A DNA stretch of 64,000 bases. It comes from Citrus sinensis. Taxonomy: Eukaryota > Streptophyta > Magnoliopsida > Sapindales > Rutaceae. The stretch is taken from NCBI RefSeq assembly GCF_022201045.2, contig NC_068560.1, positions 992,001 to 1,056,000 of the forward strand. The letters are read 5' to 3'. Numbering within the stretch: position 1 is the first letter of the stretch; every line of letters starts with the position of its first letter. Shown here one piece after another: positions 56,504 through 64,000 of the stretch. Under the pieces are notes generated by a model that searched no databases, was not told the origin of the DNA, and saw only the letters and a program-made list of their open reading frames with translations. Made by a program: the position numbers and the translations under genes.

Positions 56504-58773
56504 TAGCTCAAGCTCACTTGCCTCTTAAGTTTTGGTGGAATGCTTTTCACACAGCTGTCTACCTAATCAATAGACTTCCTACTCCAGTTTTAAATAACAT
56601 TTCACCTTTTCAAAAATTGTTTAATCAAACACCAAACTATTCTTTTCTCAGAACCTTTGGCTGTGCTTGTTATCCAGCCTTGAGACCATACAATAAACAC
56701 AAGTTTGATTTCAGAACTTGCAGATGTATATTCCTTGGTTATAGCTCTTATTATAAGGGTTATCTGTGTCTTCATTCTTCAGGAAGAGTTTATACATCCA
56801 ACCATGTTGTTTTTGATGAAAGTTCCTTCCCTTATGTCTCTGGTTTAGATTTTTCATCTCCAAATAAATGTCAGTCTCCAGTTTCTTTCTCAGAGTCATC
56901 TTTCTCTTCTTCTTCTTCTGTTCCTTCTTTTGTTCATCTGCAGGTTCCTTTAGCAACATCCTCAACAAGTATTCCTGATGCTTCACAAACACACAGAAAC
57001 CAAAATTCTTCTCCTTCCTTACCTACTGAATCATTCAGTCCTTCCACACATCATTCACCAGCTCATACATTACCTTTATCTCAATCCACTGGTCATCAAA
57101 TGATAACCAGGTCAAAAGCTGGCATCTTCAAACCAAAAACTTATTTGTCAGCTTTATTAGCTCAGCCTTCTGAACCTCTTTCAACATCTCAAGCACTTGC
57201 TGATCCTATGTGGTTAAAAGCTATGCAAGAAGAATTTCAGGCTCTTCGACACAATAAGACATGGGAACTGGTATTGCCTGATACACATGTTAAAATAGTT
57301 AGAAATAAATGGATTTTCAGAATCAAATACAACTCTGATGGATCTATTTCAAGATATAAAGCTCGGCTGGTTGCTAAGGGGTTTCATCAAACCCATGGAG
57401 TTGATTATACTGAAACTTTTAGTCCAGTGGTTAAAGCCTCAACAGTAAGGGTAATTCTCAGTTTAGCAGTTCTTAACAAATGGGTGATTCGACAAGTGGA
57501 TGTCAACAATGCCTTTCTCAATGGCATTTTAGTTGAAGACGTGTACATGGCACAACCTGAGGGTTTTGTGAACTCTGCTAAACCTCATCACATTTGCAAG
57601 TTAAAGAAAGCTATATATGGCCTGAAACAGGCTCCTAGGGCTTGGTTTGATAGGTTCAAAGATGCAATGCTAACTCAGTGGCATTTTCAGCACTCCAAAT
57701 CAGACAGCTCTCTCTTCTATAAATGGATAAATGGTCATGTAATCTTGGTCCTGGTTTATGTTGATGATATCATTCTCACTGGTTCCAATCCTCAGCTAAT
57801 TCAGCAAGTGATTAAAGACATGCATCACACTTTTGCTCTAAAAGATTTGGGGGATCTCAATTATTTTCTTGGAATTGAAGTAGTTAAGTCAGCAACTGGT
57901 CTTTATCTGTCTCAAGCAAAGTATATTGCTGATATTTTGGCAAAACATGATATGGTTTATAGCAGTCCAGTCTCTACACCTATGTCTACTAGCCAATATC
58001 TTACAAAGGATTCAGGTAACAACATTCAAAATGTGTCTCAATACAGAAGTATTGTAGGTGCCTTACAATATGTTACCCTTACACGACCTGATATAGCCTA
58101 TTCAGTTAATAAGCTCAGTCAATTCTTATCTAATCCACGCACTTCTCATTGGGATGCTTGTAAAAGGTTGCTGAGATACTTGAAAGGCACCTTACATCTT
58201 GGTCTGCATTTTCACATGATTGGAGCACTTCAACTACATTGCTTCACAGACTCTGATTGGGCTTCTGATCGAGATGACAGGAAGTCAGTAGCTGGTTATG
58301 CAGTCTATCTTGGTCCAAACTTAGTCTCTTGGTCATCCAAGAAGCAAGCAATGGTATCCAGGTCAAGCACAGAAGCTGAATACAGAGCTTTGGCCCATGC
58401 TACTTCAGAAGTGATATGGATACAATCTCTTCTTCAAGAGCTGCAAATTAAACTTAGTACTACTCCCATGATGTGGTGTGATAATCAAGGGGCTATTGCT
58501 CTTGCATACAATCCTGTCTATCATGCAAAAACAAAGCATGTTGAGCTGGATATTCACTTCATTCGAGACAAGGTTGCAACAAAGAGTATTGAAGTCAGCT
58601 ATGTGCCTAGTGATGATCAGTCAGCTGATATATTAACCAAAGCACTTTCATTCAAGCAGTTTGATTATCTGCGACACAAGCTGAATGTCTATCCTGGACA
58701 TTTCAGCTTGAGGGGGGATGTTAGTGATATCGAAAGCAGAGCACAGAAGCAGAGTATGACTGACTGCAGCTGA
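56504..58773 (+). pseudogene. copia polyprotein, second part (reverse transcriptase, RNase H)
   Basis: Continuation of the copia frame after the gypsy insertion. Skipping the insertion and the duplicated CCTAC, the two parts are in phase; together they would have 1540 codons including stop. The end of integrase (LPLKFWWNAFHTAVYLINRL) comes first. Reverse transcriptase follows, with MQEEFQALRHNKTWELV, RYKARLVAKGFHQTHGVDY, VDVNNAFLNGIL and the YVDD box at 57757-57768. RNase H starts with FTDSDWASDRDDRKSVAGY and SRSSTEAEYRALA. The stop lies inside the 3' LTR, as is common. As it stands this half lacks its own start and promoter. Confidence 0.96.
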
Positions 58774-58979
58774 TTAGCTCATAAAAGCTGACTTGGCAAG
58801 TTAGTTATCCAGCTCACCTGAATTGTTGAGTTGGTTCAAGCTTGCTATATAAACGTGTATCTTGTACTCAGATGTTAAGTTGAAGAAATATTAATAAAGT
58901 TACAGATTCATTTCACTTTCTCTTTCATTTTTCTTAAGCTTTCTAGTTAACCAAACAACTCTTTTCTATAGTTTTGTCA
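58719..58979 (+). repeat. copia 3' LTR
   Basis: 261 bp, three differences from the 5' LTR, preceded by the polypurine tract and followed by TTATT. Confidence 0.97.
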
Positions 58980-58995
58980 TTATTACTATATGATA

Positions 58996-59057
58996 ATATC
59001 AAGATTTATTCTTGGGTCTTTGCTTGATATCAAGATTTATTCTTAGGCCTTTGCTTG
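58996..59057. repeat. 31-bp tandem duplication
   Basis: ATATCAAGATTTATTCTT then GGGTCTTTGCTTG (58996-59026) is repeated with two changes at 59027-59057, directly beyond the copia target duplication. The stretch from there to 59500 is otherwise unremarkable. Confidence 0.9.
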
Positions 59058-59641
59058 GTGCTTTCGGTCGCAGGAGCCGTCGTGAATTAAGTTAGATTTT
59101 CGTATGCACACTATTACTGGTTCATCCAAGTATGCAATAAACAGATGAAATGATATTTTGAAAAGAAAATTAAGACTATTAGTTCATTTGTCTTGTAATT
59201 AATTATTGCCGACAAACTATGCATCGAATCACCGACTTTTTTGTTCAATTCTTATCTACTTTGCTAATTTCTACCATTACTGTCTACATTTTTCAATGAA
59301 TTATTGCTTGATAAATATTTTTTTCCACCTATTAAAAAAAATAGTTTTTTCACAATTATTTATTTGGTGGACCAGACGGTGTTTCGCACTAATTGCAATC
59401 ATTTAACCATATGTAGCCGTTAATCTTACCCCCACTATTGTGCGAAAAAACCTCAGCCGTTGATCTTTTATCTGTACCATTACCGTAAATTATTATTGCT
59501 TTGCCCGTGGCTACGTAATTGAATCACTATAAATATCTGATCAAACCAGAAACAACAACTCGATCAAGCTCAACTAAAGTTTTGATTTCGCTTCATTCAC
59601 CGTAAGCTAGCAGAGATTTTCCCCTTTCTACTTTGAAGAAT

Positions 59642-59905
59642 ATGGAAACTATTTGCGCAGGTTTGTAGCCCATGTTCAATTGAACATCATTCATAATTCT
59701 TATTTTAATATATGCATTTATTATTATTTTAACATATGCATTTATAAATATATTTTTTAATATTAAATTTTCAGGTAAGAACGAATGGTCAGAGAGTGAG
59801 TACTCACATTTTAGTAGCATTGCTGATGATGAGGATGTGAAAAATGACAATCTTAATCTTCTTATTGTCCCGCAATATGGAAGAAATCCTGACTCTACTG
59901 GTTAA
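59642..59905 (+). CDS. two-exon microgene, copy B (49-residue protein of unknown family)
   Basis: Exon 1 is 59642-59660 (19 bases, METICA plus one base). The 114-base intron runs GTTTGTAG to TTTTCAG, and exon 2 is 59775-59905, ending TAA. A TATA-like ACTATAAATATC at about 59526 lies about 110 bases upstream. The 49-residue product starts METICAGKNEWSESEYS and ends LLIVPQYGRNPDSTG. It shares exon length, intron phase and the NDNL and VPQYGRNPD blocks with copy A (9509-9753). Homology extends into the promoter-side leader (CAAACCAGAA) and about 200 bases of 3' flank. The N-terminal half is acidic and polar with no signal peptide. The function is unknown. Confidence 0.65.
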
Positions 59906-62550
59906 ATACATATAATATTATTCTTTTATGTTTAATTAAATAAAAGGACGGATATTACTATTACCTGTCAATCATGTGAGTGTCGTTTTGGTTCAGTTCA
60001 ACTATTAAGATTTCTTGAGATGTTCAAGAAATTATCTTTGTTAGTGTCCATGTACTAAGTCTTTCTTAATAAATAAAATTATTCCGTGTCAATGTGTTAT
60101 TTATTTCGGTCTCTCAACAAAATTCAATTTAATTAATTATGCACTCTTTTATCTGCTTCACACACACCTGTATATAATTATTGCCGCTTGTGATGGAACC
60201 AAGATCTCTATAATTAACTAAGAACGTTTGTTTTTTCTTAAATGGGTTTTCCTTTACAACCTTATCTCTGCTGAATAAAATTCATCCAGCTATACAGTCA
60301 AAGTCACAAAATAAAAGTAAAAGAAATATTAGGAATACTTTTTAATTAATTTAATAATTTTATTATCCTATTAATAAAAATATCGTGTTTCTATGTGTTG
60401 CTTTTAAGTTAATCCATCAATAAAATTAAAGGTATTATCCTAATTAGGCTTACTTTCATTTTGAATATTTTGTGAAATAAACACGACATATTTTTCTCTT
60501 AAATCATCTCGTGGTAACAAGAGAAATTATTGAAGAATAGAATGAAGAACACAGCAACTCAGGGGAGACAAAATGTGCCGTACATCTGCACTGATCACTC
60601 CAAAAATCCATGATTCTACTCCTGAAGATATGCTTAAATACACTTTCTTTACTTTGGATTGGAAAAAAAAAAAATAGTAATAAACCATTACCAAAATCAG
60701 CAGTGCGCCTGAAGAATAATGTTTGAATGTGTGATATTATGAGAATAATTGACTGTACAGCAGTACAAGAACAATTAATGCCCAGTAAAAAAAAAAGGAT
60801 AAAAAAAATTAACCTTCCTACTCCGGTATAATTATTAGTCAAAGGAGTCACAATATATGAAAGTTCGAGAGATATTGACGACATGTCGGAACCACATGAA
60901 TATAACAGAAGATCCGTCGTAAACATATAAAAGACGTGCCGTACAATGTTTACCGCTGAGTAATGGCTTTACGCTGGTCTTTTGTTTCTTGTAAGTTATA
61001 TGCGACTGACGACGTTTGTTTTTTCAAAATAAATGAGCCGTCATTTATGGATAAACGATGTCTTTTAGTTGGAGTAAAAGGTTTCTATATAATTACTGCA
61101 TGCATGACATATTTAGTTAAACGCAATATAATTATCATTTAAATGGTAATTTTTCTAGCCAAATACGCACATGACATACATGTTTTAATTTGAGTGAAGT
61201 ACCGTTAATATACTCTAAAATTTTTGATAGTGTGATTATGCATTTAACCATCCTCGTTCGTGGCGTAAGAATTGTAGAAAGTTCAATTAGGAAATAGTGA
61301 TGGCTCGATTTTTAGACTATGCGATGCAGTGTGGTGGTGGAAGCGAAAAGTATGATAACGGAAGTTGAATAATGGATACAAATGAAAATAATATACAAAA
61401 GCGAATTAGTCCAAGGGAGACGATGTACCAATGCCAAAATAGTGAGACGACCCAAGGCTAGTAATACACCATAACAGTGAGACGATCCAAGGCAAATAAC
61501 ACACCAAAGCTTAAGATTAGATGATATTCTAATTCAAGAGAGATTTAAATAAATAATTCCATAAAAAATATTAATTATAGATATTATCAATTATATTTGT
61601 CATTTTAAAATCATCAAATCCTTTTTACATATTTTGATCATCAAATATTAGTGACAACACAAACTACCATATAAGTATGATAGTTTATAATAGTCATATT
61701 ATGACTTTTAAGAAAATGTCAATTACATATGACAGATTGAAAATATCAAATTTTACAACTTTTACAAAGAAAATTATAATAATGGAATCTCTTTTGTAGG
61801 CTTCATGTGATATAAGCTATAACATTGAAAACCTGATAAAACTCCAAACTAAACAATAAAATAGCAAACTCAAAATCATATTAACATAAACTGTATATAT
61901 AAAAAATAAAATCCAGTTTGAAACTATACATTTATATAAATTATACAAGGACAAACTTTAAATGTTTGAAATGTATATATATAATTAAAAAAAAAAAGAT
62001 CTAGTTTGTTGAACTATACATTTATCTAAATTCACTCCACACTTTAAGCACAGAATCAATACCACCGAACCATTTTCCGTATAGTTCAATCCTTAGTTAG
62101 CCTTCCACCATTGATCCCAAATGTTTACATGGCAACCCTACACATATAAATAAGATAATAAGAAATGAGAGACTGCAAAAAGTTATAAACAGTGAACGCA
62201 TCCAAATAGGGAGATGGAGATGGGAAAAAAAAAAATAAGGGCAAAAAATCTTGCCTTAGTCATATTGATACCATGCAAATTTATCACAATTGTACAGTAC
62301 ATCAACCACAACAAATTGACCAAATCACAAAGGACCTTCACGTTTACTTTTTTTTACAGGGAAAGATAATCAAATTAAATATAGATTTACTTGCATGCTA
62401 GGCTAATGACTAAACAAAATCATTCTTGGAAAGTCATATTAGCCACATTCGACATTACCAATCTGCATAGGCACCTTAATATCATTCTATTTCAGATTAA
62501 TCTTTTTCACTTGTCCTTTTTGTAACCCAAACTGAGCCCAAATGGTTTCA
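59906..62550. other. AT-rich intergenic stretch
   Basis: After the 3' flank of microgene B (to about 60140) there is no gene I can support. The longest open frame (60504-60926, minus strand) is built largely from A/T runs and looks like chance. No terminal repeats seen. Confidence 0.45.
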
Positions 62551-62609
62551 AATTTGTAACCCAAACTGAACCCATATATCTGAATTAAATTCAGTTTGGG
62601 TTACAAATT
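62551..62609. repeat. 20-bp perfect inverted repeat (hairpin)
   Basis: AATTTGTAACCCAAACTGAA (62551-62570) and its exact complement (62590-62609) are separated by 19 bases. A third related word, TTGTAACCCAAACTGAGCCC, precedes at about 62519. Confidence 0.92.
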
Positions 62610-62961
62610 CGGTTTAAAATAATTTCAAAAAATACAATCCAATTTTTTTCCCCAGAAAATCACAAAACGTAAAATGAAAAAGAACTAAAAATTAAAATCC
62701 CTCTAAACTATTCGATTGTCTTCAACAATCAATTGCCTTCAACAATAGCTAACTAAACTACTTATAACAGCCTTCAACAACAAAAAATCTTCATATTACT
62801 ATTCTTACAAACACACCACAATCAATTATAAAACACCCATGAAAAGAGTGACGATGATGACCAAGATCTGCGTGAGACAAGAAGTGAGAGATTATGATGG
62901 AAGATATGAGTCGGATCATCCAAAGTGTTCAACTACTTCACCACTTGAAGGACGGTAAAGC

Positions 62962-63344
62962 GAGATGTAGCTGGTTCGCAGAGGCAACAAGCTTGACAGT
63001 GGCACGACGAACAGTGAAAGAAGACAGTTGCCGTTGAGTTTGGGAATGAGGGGCTAAGTTTGAGATAAATGAGGGGGAGATAAGTTTGAATAAAAGAGGA
63101 TTCACAGGCTGAGTCTAAGTGCGAGAGAGGAGTTTGAGAAAAATTAGGATAGAGATTTGGGGGAGAAGATTAGGGGTTTCAAATAAACTAACCCATTCTT
63201 ACAATCACACAGAAACTGAGAGAAAGAGAGATGGAAACCCCATTCAGATTTTGAAATAATGATGGTGACATGAGTAGCTTAAGCATTTTAAAATAATCTA
63301 TAATTAGTCCAGCATGTTGTCCTTAACTCTTGAACATGCTCTTC
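62962..63344 (+). repeat. dispersed repeat, right copy (partner 40310-40687)
   Basis: Direct copy of the left unit with an extra ACAGGCTGAGTC-like insertion. It lies 4 kb beyond the copia element. Confidence 0.9.
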
Positions 63345-64000
63345 CTTCTCAACTACTTTTTTTTTTTTATCCCAATGATAAATGAATTTCAACTCCTCTG
63401 TTTCCCTTTAGAACAAATGAGAGCGACAGTGCATAGACTTGATAGTGAAATGTCATTTTATTATGGGACAGGGTATTGTCTCTTAGATTCATCTGTTGTT
63501 TCTCACCTAAACCACTACCCTGTAACGCTCATCTAACAGTCACTAAGTCACACAAGTCATGCAGCAATTGCATTTTGCTTCTGAAATTAGACTAGGACAG
63601 AAATTTGACTTTGATATAAACAAGAAAGTTTTATTAAGTTTATTTACTTAGATAGCATAACAAGACAACGGGCAAACATAGAGAAACGGATTTGTTACAG
63701 GCATAAACATCTAGGATGTGCATTCACCAGCTATAGTATATCCAATCATTTCAGTAGCTAACAGCAGAACATTGCTGGCATAAACATCTCAAGTAATTTC
63801 AACAAGATTATAATTTATGTGCATAAACATCTCAATTAATGTCCATAGCAGAACAAATCTAGAATCTAAAATAATTCCAACAAGGTATAAATCTCAAATC
63901 CCTATTACTATTACGAGACTCAAGTAATTTCAAACTGAAAATATTACATATTCAATTATTACCTGAAATCAACATCGTTCTTGGTGGAATTAATAAGGAA
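63345..64000. other. right edge; possible partial minus-strand exon at 63962-64000
   Basis: Most of this stretch shows nothing. At the very edge the minus strand reads open (FLINSTKNDVDF) up to AG followed by GTAATAATT, which fits a splice donor. It could be an exon of a gene lying mainly beyond the window. An AATAAA-like word on that strand lies near 63630. Confidence 0.2.

Larger units (their letters stand above)
41310..58979 (+). mobile_element. Ty1/copia retrotransposon, interrupted by a gypsy element
   Basis: The 261-bp LTRs (41310-41570 and 58719-58979) start TGTTAG and end GTCA, and differ at three positions by my count. A 5-bp target duplication TTATT lies at 41305-41309 and 58980-58984. 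The primer-binding site TGGTATCAGAGCC begins at 41571, directly after the 5' LTR, and matches the initiator tRNA-Met type. A purine tract CTTGAGGGGGGA precedes the 3' LTR. Excluding the nested 12.6-kb gypsy insertion and its duplicated 5 bp, the copia element is about 5.1 kb, a normal size. The small LTRs suggest an Ale/Retrofit-like lineage, which I have not confirmed. Confidence 0.98.

Noticed and set aside
60504..60926. 140-codon open frame on the minus strand
   Set aside because: Built from A/T homopolymers (FFILFFLL, LLLFFFFP), no homologue recognised, no codon bias or promoter.

Overview
This is nuclear DNA of a flowering plant, almost certainly a eudicot. It is AT-rich, its genes have many short GT-AG introns, and it carries plant-only families (an ARF auxin response factor, Athila and copia retrotransposons, plant LINE, hAT, CACTA-like and Mutator-like elements). 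Citrus or a relative is my guess, but nothing in the sequence proves the species.

Host genes. (1) A complete 16-exon spindle-checkpoint gene, MAD1, on the minus strand (10671-17843, 724 codons), with an E2F-type site just upstream and a divergent tRNA-Val(AAC) at 18054-18127. A decayed, inverted partial copy of MAD1 lies downstream of it (about 7660-8570). (2) A complete auxin response factor of the ARF1 type on the plus strand (28449-33973, 14 coding exons, 682 codons), with a 5'UTR intron and one GC-AG intron. (3) A single-exon, 162-residue Pro/Tyr-rich protein with a Cys-rich tail (35914-36402). (4) A RING-between-RING ubiquitin-ligase gene broken by a frameshift and two stops (36946-38477). 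(5) Two homologous two-exon microgenes (9509-9753 and 59642-59905) encoding 48 and 49 residue proteins of no family I know, with a strongly conserved C-terminus.

Mobile DNA. The left end holds an RNase H remnant, a solo LTR and a CACTA-like element. At 20116-24848 a 5'-truncated LINE carries a hAT element with a perfect 8-bp target duplication. The right third is a nested pair. A Ty1/copia element (41310-58979, 261-bp LTRs, TTATT duplication) has its integrase region split by a 12.6-kb Athila-type Ty3/gypsy element (43938-56498, 1383-bp LTRs, CCTAC duplication). The two halves of the copia reading frame stay in phase, so copia was coding-competent when it was hit.

Most unusual content. Downstream of its pol gene the Athila-type element carries three extra intact reading frames where such elements often have an env-like gene: a 77-91 residue hydrophobic/coiled-coil protein; a 185-residue protein with a basic arm and Cys cluster reminiscent of the nucleic-acid-binding proteins of carlaviruses; and a full-length intronless LOG-like (cytokinin-activating phosphoribohydrolase family) protein whose catalytic PGGxGTxxE motif is altered. 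Its LTR promoters contain repeated ACGT-core bZIP/UPRE-like motifs upstream of a TATA box. I see this as the best candidate for an undescribed system: a recent retrotransposon with a captured hormone-related enzyme fold and a virus-like accessory protein.
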